The position numbers were made by a program, and so were the translations under genes. Positions 53,452 through 61,967 of a stretch of DNA of 64,000 bases are shown here, piece after piece (within the stretch, counting starts at the first letter, position 1; every line of letters starts with the position of its first letter). The notes beneath the pieces were generated by a model. The model was not told where the DNA came from, searched no databases, and saw nothing but the letters and a program-made list of their open reading frames with translations. The DNA is from G963674665 sp964609625 (GTDB lineage: Bacteria > Desulfobacterota > Desulfovibrionia > Desulfovibrionales > Desulfovibrionaceae). Location of the stretch: positions 1 to 64,000 of the forward strand of contig CAZSRS010000002.1 in NCBI GenBank assembly GCA_964609625.1. Reading direction: 5' to 3'.

Positions 53452-53613
53452 ATGATCGAAGTTGACAGAATCAGCCTTGTGGAGTGGCTCCTGGGTGGCG
53501 GCCTGCTCACCTTCTTCTGCGTGGCTTGGTGGTTGCTGCTGCGGCCCAGGCAGGAAACCATCACCAGGGAGATCGCCGGATTCGACCTGCATTCCTTCAA
53601 ACATCGCGGCTGA
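53452..53613 (+). CDS. 53-residue single-helix membrane protein
   Basis: A short frame starting ATG at 53452 after a GAGGCGG ribosome site. The product has one strong membrane helix (about 12-31, LLGGGLLTFFCVAWWLLLRP) and a basic cytoplasmic end (SFKHRG). It lies 79 bp before hypA on the same strand. Helix plus positive-inside flank plus ribosome site support a real gene, but there is no recognised family. Confidence 0.5.
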   Translation: MIEVDRISLVEWLLGGGLLTFFCVAWWLLLRPRQETITREIAGFDLHSFKHRG

Positions 53614-53692
53614 CCGCACCCGCTGTTCCTGACGATCGTTGCCGTCCTCGCCTCTGGACGGAGACGGTGTTTTGTTGCTATCACCCCTGACC

Positions 53693-54046
53693 ATGCATGA
53701 AACATCCATCGCCGCAAGCCTGTTGGACATCGTCCGCAATGAACTGAGAAAGCACGAGGCCACGCGCCTCCATTTGGTTCGGGTGAAATACGGCCGCCTG
53801 ACGCAACTCGTCCCGGATTCGTTGCTCTTCGCCTTCGAGATGCTGACCAAGGGCACCGATCTGGAGGGCGCCCGCCTGGAACTCGACCAGATCCCCCTGC
53901 GGGTGCGCTGCTGGTCCTGCGGCACCGAGTTCGAACCCGAACACGAGAGCGTGCTCATCATGCCCTGCCCCTCCTGCGGCGAGGACTTCGGACATGAAGT
54001 GCTCTCGGGCAAGGAACTCTATCTCGACACCCTGGAAGCAGAATAA
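53693..54046 (+). CDS. hypA: hydrogenase nickel-incorporation protein HypA
   Basis: A 117-residue metallochaperone that delivers nickel to [NiFe]-hydrogenase with HypB. It begins MHETSIA, with the Ni-binding His2, and has the zinc site CWSC (73, 76) and CPSC (92, 95). The start at 53693 is fixed by the invariant MHE N-terminus. hypB starts 12 bp after the stop. No hydrogenase structural genes are in the window. Confidence 0.96.
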   Translation: MHETSIAASLLDIVRNELRKHEATRLHLVRVKYGRLTQLVPDSLLFAFEMLTKGTDLEGARLELDQIPLRVRCWSCGTEFEPEHESVLIMPCPSCGEDFGHEVLSGKELYLDTLEAE

Positions 54047-54058
54047 CTGGAGCCCGTC

Positions 54059-54721
54059 ATGGAAATACCCGTTGTCCGCAGAATACTGGAAGCCAATGAC
54101 CGCATCGCCGAGCAGCTCAGGCGACGTTTCGCCGCGGAGCGCATCTTCGTTCCCAACCTCATCAGTTCCCCCGGCTCGGGCAAGACTTCCCTTCTGGAGC
54201 GCACCCTCACTGCCCTGAAGGACGAATTCAAGATGGCCGTGGTGGAAGGCGACCTGATGACCGACAACGATGCCCGCCGCGTGGCAGCCACAGGGGCACA
54301 GGCAGTGCAGATCAACACCCAGGGCGGTTGCCACCTGGACAGCGGCATGGTCCTCGACGCCATCGAGAGTCTGGACATCCAGGGCCTGGACATCCTGTTC
54401 ATCGAGAACGTTGGGAACCTGGTCTGCCCCGTGGAGTTCGAGGTGGGCGAGGACTGCAAGGTGGCCCTGCTCTCCGTGACCGAGGGCGACGACAAACCCG
54501 AGAAATACCCCCTGCTCTTTGCAGAATCCAAGGCCATGGTCCTGAACAAGATCGACCTGCTGCCCTACGTGGACTTCGATCTGGAGACCGCCAAACGCTT
54601 TGCCCGCGCCCTGAACAAGGACATCGAGATCTTCCAGGTCTCCTGCCGCAACGGCGACGGCCTGGAGGCCTGGTACGACTGGCTGCGCCGGGGCGTGGCC
54701 GCCAAGCGGGGGAAGAAGTAG
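54059..54721 (+). CDS. hypB: hydrogenase nickel-incorporation GTPase HypB
   Basis: A 220-residue SIMIBI-class GTPase that loads nickel with HypA. P-loop SSPGSGKTSLLERT, metal-site region INTQGGCHLD and ENVGNLVCP, and NKIDLLPY as the base-specificity motif are present. The N-terminal His-rich nickel store of some HypB proteins is absent. A strong terminator follows. Confidence 0.96.
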   Translation: MEIPVVRRILEANDRIAEQLRRRFAAERIFVPNLISSPGSGKTSLLERTLTALKDEFKMAVVEGDLMTDNDARRVAATGAQAVQINTQGGCHLDSGMVLDAIESLDIQGLDILFIENVGNLVCPVEFEVGEDCKVALLSVTEGDDKPEKYPLLFAESKAMVLNKIDLLPYVDFDLETAKRFARALNKDIEIFQVSCRNGDGLEAWYDWLRRGVAAKRGKK

Positions 54722-54763
54722 CGCGCTTCAGCACCGTTCCGCGACAACATGTCTGCCAACAGT

Positions 54764-54797
54764 GCCCCTTGCGTGTGTTACACGCGAGGGGCTTTTT
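54764..54797 (+). terminator. terminator after hypB
   Basis: An inverted repeat (GCCCCT..GCGTGT / ACACGC..AGGGGC) of about 12 bp with one mismatch and a 3-base loop, followed by TTTTT. It lies 42 bp after the hypB stop. Confidence 0.85.
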
Positions 54798-55149
54798 CAT
54801 GCATCCTGTCGGATGCTATCTGGACGGAATAAATTCAGTGTTTTAAAACAATATGTTGGAGAAGACCGCTAAGATCAAGCCCTAGACCTTAGATGGAGTT
54901 TTCCATGACGAAAACCGTGCCACCGGTTTCCGCTATTTCCGCGACAAGCTTCTTGCATTGGCCGATTCCTGATGCCATGGCCCCTTCCTCGTGCCTGCAT
55001 CACCCCCCCCTCACCCTCCCTGAACACGCCCCAAGGGCTTGTCAGGAACCCCAGGCATGGGGCATAGACACAAGGCATGGGGAGCGCTTTCCGAGTTGCA
55101 ACGACGCTCCCCTCGCTATTGCGCACTTCCACCAGGGGGAGGGTCCACC
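54798..55149. other. intergenic region with a 12-bp perfect palindrome
   Basis: After the hypB terminator, TGTTTTAAAACA (54839-54850) is a perfect palindrome in an AT-rich patch, a candidate operator or core promoter. An open frame from an ATG at 54893 has no ribosome site and a low-complexity product and overlaps the next gene, so I do not call it. Confidence 0.45.
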
Positions 55150-55353
55150 ATGCACCGCCGCAAGTCCAAGCCGAAGACAGAGCTGGAAATCTACGCCGAG
55201 CGCTTCAACGCCTTGGGCCTGGAACTGCCCGAGGCCGCCGCGGCCAACCCCGCGAGCATGCGCTGCATCGCCCTGTTCCTGCTCAAGAACAAGGTCTTCG
55301 ATCCTGAAGACGCTCGCTTGCAGGGCATAAACGAGGAGCCGTCTCCCTCCTGA
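55150..55353 (+). CDS. small protein of unknown function
   Basis: A 67-residue soluble, charged protein with a GGGGGAGGG ribosome site. The central ELEIYAERFNALGLELPEAA and IALFLLKNKVFDPEDARL segments look helical. No cysteine-rich motif, signal or membrane helix. It precedes the RND pump gene by 55 bp on the same strand and may be cotranscribed. Family not recognised. Confidence 0.55.
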   Translation: MHRRKSKPKTELEIYAERFNALGLELPEAAAANPASMRCIALFLLKNKVFDPEDARLQGINEEPSPS

Positions 55354-55408
55354 CAGACGCCGAACCCATCCCTCCCCATGCCCGCTCTGCCCTGACGCCC
55401 ACCATCCC

Positions 55409-58400
55409 ATGAACATGGATTTCGACAACGCCTCCGTGCCCACCCCGCCATCGGGAAAGGCCATACAGGCCGTAGTCCGCTTCACCCTGTACCAGAGTGT
55501 GTTCTTCAACCTGATCTTCGTGCTGATGATCGTGATCGGGGCCTTCGCCCTGCTTTCCATGCCCGTGGAGCGCTACCCCCTGGTCAACTTCGGCAAGGTG
55601 TTCATCTCGGTCTACTACCCCGGTGCCAGCCCGGACGAGGTGGAAACCCTGGTCACCCGTGAGATCGAGGACGCCATCGAAGGCATGGAGGACGTCGAGT
55701 TCATCCAGTCCACCTCCTTCAGGGAGCGTTCCCAGGTGGTGGTCAAGTTCCTGGACGACACGAACTACGATAAACTCTACGACGAACTGCGTTTCCGGGT
55801 GCTCACGGTGCAGAAGGAGTTGCCCGCCGAGGTGGATCCGCCCACCTTCATCAACATCAAGACCAGCGACTGGCTGCCCGTGGTCAACGTGAACCTCGCC
55901 GGAGAGCGGGGCAACCGCGCCCTCAGCCTCATGGCCAAGGAACTCAAGCTCTCGCTCTCGCGTATCCCCGGGGTACAGGAGGTGGTCCTGCGCGGGGAGT
56001 ATACACGGGAATTTCACGTCTGGCTCGACCCCGAGCGCATGCGGCGCCTGGGCGTGACCTTCGACGAGGTCGCCACGGCCCTGGACGCGCACAATGTCTC
56101 CATCCCTGCCGGCGACTATTCCGACGGCAGGGGCGAGTTCGTGGTCAAGGTGGACGAGAAGTTCCGCTCCCCCGAACAGGTCATGCGGAGCATCCTGCGC
56201 CGCGACGCGGACGGTTCCTTCGTGCGGGTGCGCGACGTGGCATCCCACGCCGGGATGGGCTACCGCGACCCCTTCGTGATCACCTCGGTCAACGGCCGAG
56301 ACGCCGTGACCCTCTCGGTGACCAAGACCGAGCAGAGCAATGCCCTGGACATCAAGGCCAAGGTGGACGAGATCGTGGCCACGGCCCTGCCCTCCCTGGA
56401 GGCGCAGGGCGTGGATCTGGTGCTGACCCAGGACTCCACGGTGTACATCAACGACGCCATGAACACCCTGGGCCTGAACATGGTGGTAGGTGTGCTGTTG
56501 GTTTCGTTGATCCTCTGGTATTTCATGGGATTCCGCAATGCCGGCCTGACCTCTGTTGGCATCCCCTTCTCCTTTCTCACCACCATGATCCTGATGTACC
56601 TCACCGGCAACTCCCTGAACGAGATCACCTTGTTCTCATTCGTGCTGGTCTCGGGCATCATCGTGGACGACGCCATCGTGGTGGTGGAGAACATCTACCG
56701 CCATCAGCAGGAGGGCGAGCCCCTGCTCCAGGCCATCGTGGACGGCACGGCCGAGGTGGCCTTTCCCGTGATCTCGGCCACGACCACCACCGTGGCGGCC
56801 TTCCTGCCCATGCTGATCATGACCGGCTCCACAGGGGAGTTCTTCGCCCTGATACCCAAGGCCGTGGCCTTCGCCATCGTGGCCTCGCTCATCGAGTGCC
56901 TGTTCATCCTGCCACTGCACTACAAGGACTGGGGGCCGCGCTCGAAGCATGCCGCCAGGAAGCAGGAAAAGGACAATCTGCTCATGGCCGTAGCGCGCTT
57001 CGTCACCCGGATGGTCACCCGCTTCACCATGCGCTTCCGGTTCCTGAGCCTGAGTCTCGTGTTCCTGGCCTTCCTGGGCGCGGCTGGGGTGATGTACGTC
57101 TCGGCCACCGGCATCGTGCCCCTGATCCGCATCAAGTTCTTCCCAGACGACTACAATCTCTACTACGTCAACCTCGAAGGCCCGCCGAGCATTCCCGTTG
57201 AGCGCATCGACGACAAACTACGCGAGATCCAGCGCTTCGTCATGGCCGACGGACCGGGCATGGCCGATTCGGCCCAGGGCTACGCCGGCTTCTACGTCAC
57301 CGAGGATTATCAACAGATATACGGCAACAACTACGGCAACGTGGTCGTGACCCTGCCCTCCAAGGATGACCAGGCGTTCCGGGATACCGAGAACAACGAC
57401 CCCATGCGGCATCTGGACAACATGCGCCGCCGCCTGGTGGAGCGCTTCGAAAACAACGGGTTCCGTATCCGGGTGCGCGCGGAAAAAGGCGGACCGCCCA
57501 CGGGCAAGGACGTCACCGTGCGCGTTTTGGGGGCGGATCCCAAGGCGGTGCAGGAATTGGCCGACGAAGTGCTGCGCTTCCTGCGGGATAATCCGGAAAC
57601 AGGCCCCCACCTCCTGGACCTGGGAAACGACCAGGGGCGCCCCAATCGCATTTTCCGTTTTCACGTGCGCGAGGACAACGCCGCGGAATTCGACCTGACC
57701 CCGGCACAGGTGGCCAGGCTGGCCGCCAGCGTTCTGGACGGCCGCTTCGTGGGCAAGTTCCGTCTGCCCGACGAGGAGGTGGACCTCAAGCTGTCCGTGG
57801 ATCCTGGCTTTCTCACCGAACCCGAAAAGTCACTGAACATCCCCCTGCTGGAGCACGAGGCTGGCCCCGTGACCCTGGCCGACCTCTGCGAGGTGAAGAC
57901 CTATACCGAGTTTGGCCACCTCAAACGCCACGACGGTGACCGCGCCGTGACCATCGAGGCCAACCTCGAACCAGAAGCCCCCACCTCCACCACGGCCGTG
58001 GTGCAAAAGGTGCGGCGGTTCTACGAGGGCATACGCGACAGGTACCACGGCGCGGCCATCGACTTCGGCGGAGAGTTCGAGAGCACGCAGCGCTCCTTCA
58101 CTTCCCTGGCCTATGCCTTCCTGGTGGCCGTGCTGCTGATGTACCTGATCCTGGCCAACCAGTTCCGCTCCTATCTGCAACCACTGATCATCCTCTCGGC
58201 CGTGGTCTTCTCGCTCATCGGCGTCGTGGTGGGCAAGCTGGTCACCCAGACCGTGTTCACGGTGAACAGCTTCGTGGCCCTGGTGGGAGTCACCGGCGTC
58301 GTGGTCAACGACGCCCTGGTGCTCATCGACTTCATCAACAGGAAGTACGCCGCCGGGCTCAGCCGCCGGCAAGCCGTGGATGAGGGCATCCGCATCCGGC

Positions 58401-58639
58401 TCAGGCCCATCCTGCTCACCACCATGACCACCAGCCTGGGGCTGCTGCCTATGGCCATAGGCTTCCCCAGCTACTCTGTGGTCTGGGGCACCATGGCCTC
58501 GACCTTTGTCACGGGCCTGTGCACGGCCACGGCCCTGACCCTGTTCATCGTGCCGGTGCAGTGGCATCTACTGGCGGGATTCCACGAACGCCGCAAGCGG
58601 CGGAAGGAAAAGCGCTTTTCACAGGCACTTCTGGAATAG
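55409..58639 (+). CDS. RND-family efflux transporter permease
   Basis: A 1076-residue inner-membrane proton-driven pump of the AcrB/MdtB type. It has the 12-helix, two-loop layout, the TM4 proton-relay aspartates in VDDAIVVVEN (Asp420, Asp421) and the duplicated half with GVVVNDALVLIDFINRKY. The ATG at 55409 has a weak ribosome site. A membrane-fusion adaptor gene (usually just upstream) and an outer-membrane channel gene are both absent nearby, so it must use partners encoded elsewhere. The substrate is unknown. Confidence 0.9.
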   Translation: MNMDFDNASVPTPPSGKAIQAVVRFTLYQSVFFNLIFVLMIVIGAFALLSMPVERYPLVNFGKVFISVYYPGASPDEVETLVTREIEDAIEGMEDVEFIQSTSFRERSQVVVKFLDDTNYDKLYDELRFRVLTVQKELPAEVDPPTFINIKTSDWLPVVNVNLAGERGNRALSLMAKELKLSLSRIPGVQEVVLRGEYTREFHVWLDPERMRRLGVTFDEVATALDAHNVSIPAGDYSDGRGEFVVKVDEKFRSPEQVMRSILRRDADGSFVRVRDVASHAGMGYRDPFVITSVNGRDAVTLSVTKTEQSNALDIKAKVDEIVATALPSLEAQGVDLVLTQDSTVYINDAMNTLGLNMVVGVLLVSLILWYFMGFRNAGLTSVGIPFSFLTTMILMYLTGNSLNEITLFSFVLVSGIIVDDAIVVVENIYRHQQEGEPLLQAIVDGTAEVAFPVISATTTTVAAFLPMLIMTGSTGEFFALIPKAVAFAIVASLIECLFILPLHYKDWGPRSKHAARKQEKDNLLMAVARFVTRMVTRFTMRFRFLSLSLVFLAFLGAAGVMYVSATGIVPLIRIKFFPDDYNLYYVNLEGPPSIPVERIDDKLREIQRFVMADGPGMADSAQGYAGFYVTEDYQQIYGNNYGNVVVTLPSKDDQAFRDTENNDPMRHLDNMRRRLVERFENNGFRIRVRAEKGGPPTGKDVTVRVLGADPKAVQELADEVLRFLRDNPETGPHLLDLGNDQGRPNRIFRFHVREDNAAEFDLTPAQVARLAASVLDGRFVGKFRLPDEEVDLKLSVDPGFLTEPEKSLNIPLLEHEAGPVTLADLCEVKTYTEFGHLKRHDGDRAVTIEANLEPEAPTSTTAVVQKVRRFYEGIRDRYHGAAIDFGGEFESTQRSFTSLAYAFLVAVLLMYLILANQFRSYLQPLIILSAVVFSLIGVVVGKLVTQTVFTVNSFVALVGVTGVVVNDALVLIDFINRKYAAGLSRRQAVDEGIRIRLRPILLTTMTTSLGLLPMAIGFPSYSVVWGTMASTFVTGLCTATALTLFIVPVQWHLLAGFHERRKRRKEKRFSQALLE

Positions 58640-58657
58640 CCCGCGGAATGGGGCGAA

Positions 58658-59605
58658 TCACTGCCTGACCCTACCCGTGGCCAGGGCGTCAACGTACCAC
58701 CGGTAGAGCTGCCGCAGACCCTCGCGCAGGCCGATGCGAGGCTTCCAACCCGTGCGCTCCAGTCGGGAGACGTCCAGCAGTTTGCGGGGCGTGCCGTCCT
58801 TCTTGCTCCTGTCGTAGCGAATCTCCCCGGCAAAGCCCACCACCTCCCCGATCAGGGTGGCCAGTTCGGCGATGGTCAGGTCCGTGCCCGTGCCGATGTT
58901 GATCAACCCCTCTTCGTCGTAGTGTCGCATGAGGTGCAGGCAGGCGTCGGCCAAGTCGTCCACGTGCAAAAATTCCCTGCGGGGGGCGCCGCTGCCCCAG
59001 ACCAAAACGTGCTCGGCGTCGGCCACCTTGGCCTCGTGGAACTTGCGCAGCAGCGCCGGGATGACGTGGGAGTCCTCGAGGTCGAAGTTGTCCTCGCTGC
59101 CGTAGAGGTTGGTGGGCATGACGCTGATGGCGTTGAATCCGTACTGCCGGCGGTAGGCCGCGCACATTTTCAGTCCGGCGATCTTGGCCACGGCATACCA
59201 CTCGTTGGTGGGCTCCAGGGGGCCGGTGAGCAGGTGCTCCTCTTGCATGGGCTGAGGTGCGTGCTTGGGGTAGATGCAGGACGATCCCAGGAACAGCAGC
59301 TTCTTCGCCCCTGCCCTGTACGCCGCGTCTATGACATTGGTCTGGATCTGCAGGTTGTCGCGGATGAAATCCGCGGGCCGGGTCTCGTTGGCCAAGATGC
59401 CGCCCACCCTGGCCGCGGCCAGGAACACGTAGTCCGGCCTCTCCGCCTCGAAGAACCCGCGCACGGCCTGCTGCTCGCGCAGGTCCAGTTCCGCGCTGGA
59501 GCGCAGAAGCAGGTTGTCGAAGCCCTCGCTCCGGAGCCGACGGACCATGGCCGCGCCCACCAGGCCGCGATGCCCCGCAACATAGATCCTGTCCCCTGGT
59601 TGCAT
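58658..59605 (-). CDS. fcl: GDP-L-fucose synthase
   Basis: A 315-residue SDR-type epimerase/reductase that converts GDP-4-keto-6-deoxymannose to GDP-L-fucose. It has the GHRGLVGAA nucleotide loop (residues 11-19), GSSCIYPK with the catalytic Ser/Cys, and NEWYAVAKIAG (YxxxK). It lies 3 bp after gmd, which makes its substrate. GDP-fucose feeds LPS, capsule or glycan synthesis. Confidence 0.95.
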   Translation of the reverse strand: MQPGDRIYVAGHRGLVGAAMVRRLRSEGFDNLLLRSSAELDLREQQAVRGFFEAERPDYVFLAAARVGGILANETRPADFIRDNLQIQTNVIDAAYRAGAKKLLFLGSSCIYPKHAPQPMQEEHLLTGPLEPTNEWYAVAKIAGLKMCAAYRRQYGFNAISVMPTNLYGSEDNFDLEDSHVIPALLRKFHEAKVADAEHVLVWGSGAPRREFLHVDDLADACLHLMRHYDEEGLINIGTGTDLTIAELATLIGEVVGFAGEIRYDRSKKDGTPRKLLDVSRLERTGWKPRIGLREGLRQLYRWYVDALATGRVRQ

Positions 59606-59608
59606 GGC

Positions 59609-60700
59609 CTACTCCTGGGGCTCGCAGATGTCGAAACCGCTCTTGCGGCAGAGATCCACGCGCCTGGCCTCGTACAGATCGCTTTCCACCATCTCCCGAA
59701 TCAGCTCCCGGAAGCTGATCCGTGGTTCCCAGCCGAGCTTGTCCCTGGCCTTGGAGGCGTCTCCCAGCAAGGTATCCACCTCCGTTGGGCGGTAATAACG
59801 CGGATCCACGGCCACGACGCACGCGCCCGTCTTCGTGTCGTAGCCTTTTTCGTCCCGGCCCGAACCGCGCCATTGGATCTCCATGTCCAGTTCCCTGGCC
59901 GCCAACTCCACGAACTCACGCACCGAGTGCTGCTCGCCGGTGGCGATGACGTAGTCCTCGGGCTCGTCCTGCTGCAACATGAGCCACTGCATGCGCACGT
60001 AGTCCTTGGCGTGCCCCCAGTCCCTGAGGGCGTCGAGATTGCCTAGGTAGAGACGATCCGCCAGCCCCAGCTTGATGCGCGCCAGGCCGCGGGTGATCTT
60101 GCGGGTCACGAAGGTCTCGCCGCGCACGGGCGATTCGTGGTTGAAAAGGATGCCGTTGCAGGCATACATGCCATAAGCCTCGCGGTAGTTCACGCAGATC
60201 CAGTGCGAATACAGCTTGGCCACGGCATAGGGGGAGCGGGGGTAGAAAGGCGTTTTCTCGTTCTGCGGCACCTCCCGCACCAGGCCGTAAAGCTCCGAGG
60301 TGGAGGCCTGGTAAAAGCGGGTCTTGTCCGTGAGGTTCAATATTCTGATGGCCTCGAGCAGGCGCAGGGTGCCCAGGGCCGTGACGTCCGCCGTGTATTC
60401 CGGGCTCTCGAAGGACACGGCCACGTGACTCTGGGCCGCCAGATTGTAGATTTCGTCGGGCCGCACCTCCTGCACGATGCGGATCAGGTTGGTGGAGTCG
60501 GCCAGATCGCCGTAATGCAGGAAGAACCGGCGGTTCTCGTCGTGCGGCCCCTGGTAGATGTCGTCCACGCGCTGGGTGTTGAACAGGGATGCCCGACGCT
60601 TGATGCCGTGCACGGCATAGCCCTTCCCCAGCAGCAGGCGGGCGAGATAGGCGCCGTCCTGGCCCGTGATGCCGGTGATCAGTGCTGTTTTTTCAGACAT
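59609..60700 (-). CDS. gmd: GDP-mannose 4,6-dehydratase
   Basis: A 363-residue SDR enzyme converting GDP-mannose to GDP-4-keto-6-deoxymannose. It has the ITGITGQDGAYLARLLL Rossmann loop, AAQSHVAVSFE, QASTSELYG and SPYAVAKLYSHW (YxxxK). It is followed by fcl as in most GDP-fucose loci. TGGAG precedes the ATG. No glycosyltransferase genes are adjacent. Confidence 0.96.
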   Translation of the reverse strand: MSEKTALITGITGQDGAYLARLLLGKGYAVHGIKRRASLFNTQRVDDIYQGPHDENRRFFLHYGDLADSTNLIRIVQEVRPDEIYNLAAQSHVAVSFESPEYTADVTALGTLRLLEAIRILNLTDKTRFYQASTSELYGLVREVPQNEKTPFYPRSPYAVAKLYSHWICVNYREAYGMYACNGILFNHESPVRGETFVTRKITRGLARIKLGLADRLYLGNLDALRDWGHAKDYVRMQWLMLQQDEPEDYVIATGEQHSVREFVELAARELDMEIQWRGSGRDEKGYDTKTGACVVAVDPRYYRPTEVDTLLGDASKARDKLGWEPRISFRELIREMVESDLYEARRVDLCRKSGFDICEPQE

Positions 60701-60775
60701 GCGTGCTCCACTGAGGGTTGCATGAATTACATCGGACGTGAATGCGGGCAGCGGTGGACCGCAGCCCCTAACCCG

Positions 60776-61285
60776 TCACCATTCACTCCCATGGGGCTCC
60801 ACGACGATCCTTTCCACCTCGGGCGCGCGCCCCTGGAAGAGGGTCAAAACGGCCAGCGAGCACGGCCCCTTGCGCGGTCCGGTCAGGGAACCGGGGTTGA
60901 GCAGCCATACACCGTTGTACTCCTCCCAGGCAAAGACGTGGGTGTGGCCGTAGCAGATCAGGTCAACCTCCGGGCCAAGGGCCTGGGCCACGCTCCTGCC
61001 GATATTCGACTCGTGGAAGCCCCAACCGTGGGCCATGCCGATGCGCAGGCCCTCCAGCTCCAGCATCCTGGTAGGAGGGAGCGCGTTGCGCAGGGTCCAG
61101 CCGTCCATGTTTCCGGCCACGGCATAAAAAGCCGGATGCTGCCAGAGAAAATGCAGCAGGGGCTCGCCGGTGATGTCGCCGCAGTGCAGGACTATGTCCG
61201 CGGTGGCCAGATGACGCTCGTACACGGCCTCGAACCAGGCGTCCGCCCCCTGCATGTGGGTGTCGGAGAGCACGGCCACGCGCAT
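60776..61285 (-). CDS. YfcE-type metallophosphoesterase
   Basis: A 169-residue calcineurin-like phosphodiesterase: metal-binding motifs SDTH (near residue 8), HCGDIT, VAGNMDG and CYGHTH are all present in order. YfcE/MJ0936-type enzymes hydrolyse phosphodiesters; the natural substrate is unknown. It starts 2 bp after the HD-domain gene, so the two are probably coupled. Confidence 0.9.
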   Translation of the reverse strand: MRVAVLSDTHMQGADAWFEAVYERHLATADIVLHCGDITGEPLLHFLWQHPAFYAVAGNMDGWTLRNALPPTRMLELEGLRIGMAHGWGFHESNIGRSVAQALGPEVDLICYGHTHVFAWEEYNGVWLLNPGSLTGPRKGPCSLAVLTLFQGRAPEVERIVVEPHGSEW

Positions 61286-61287
61286 GG

Positions 61288-61950
61288 TCAGGGTTCCCGG
61301 TCCCCGGTCGTGGTCGGCTCCGTTTTCTTGCGGCCGTTCTTGTTGCTCCACCAGCTCGGGTCCGGCCCCTTGAACCACCAGTCCGTGTGGTCGGTTTGGC
61401 GGATGCTTGCGGCCAGGGCCTTGCCTTCCTCGGTACGCAGCCGGCCCATGGCCGCATCCAGCCACTTGCCGGCATAGGGGTTGCCCAGGTCTTGCTCCTC
61501 CTTGAGGGCCAGGATGATGTCGATCTGGTCCGCATCCTGGGCCAGCCGGGCCTCGGGCGTCTCCACGGTCTCCAGTTCCTCCCACAAGGGGAGCAGCAGT
61601 TCCTCCAACCCGGTGCCTGCCGTGGCGTCCCGCAAGGCCTGGGAGCGCTTGCTGGAGTTGTAACGCCGGTTCACATAGTTGAAATCGCCGGTACGCGTCT
61701 CGTGCAGATCGTGGAACAGGCAGAGAATCGCAGTCCTGGTGGGGTCGGCCCCGGCCATTTGGGCCAGGACGTAGCCTGCCACCGCGGTCCTGAAGGAATG
61801 CTCGGCAATATTCTCCTCCTGCCGGCTGCCCAGGAACTGAAATCCGGAGCGCGGCGTGCGCCTGAGCATGCCGACCTCGAAGAGGAAGTCGGCCAGACGC
61901 GTCATCTGGCCGCGGCCCTTGAAATTCTCGTTGAAGTCACACTCTGTCAT
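61288..61950 (-). CDS. HD-domain hydrolase (YfbR/HDDC2-like)
   Basis: A 220-residue HD-superfamily phosphohydrolase: EHSFRTAVAG (first His) and LFHDLHETRTGD (HD pair), then QDADQIDIILAL with the distal Asp. Relatives are 5'-deoxynucleotidases, so nucleotide clean-up is likely. The last 25 residues are basic and probably disordered (NKNGRKKTEPTTTGD). GGGGGAGG precedes the ATG at 61950. It lies 17 bp after argJ. Confidence 0.87.
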   Translation of the reverse strand: MTECDFNENFKGRGQMTRLADFLFEVGMLRRTPRSGFQFLGSRQEENIAEHSFRTAVAGYVLAQMAGADPTRTAILCLFHDLHETRTGDFNYVNRRYNSSKRSQALRDATAGTGLEELLLPLWEELETVETPEARLAQDADQIDIILALKEEQDLGNPYAGKWLDAAMGRLRTEEGKALAASIRQTDHTDWWFKGPDPSWWSNKNGRKKTEPTTTGDREP

Positions 61951-61967
61951 GCCTCCCCCTTATCCGC

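Noticed and set aside
54893..55330. Open frame upstream of and overlapping the 67-residue protein gene
   Set aside because: No ribosome site, low-complexity product, and an overlapping frame with a good ribosome site at 55150.
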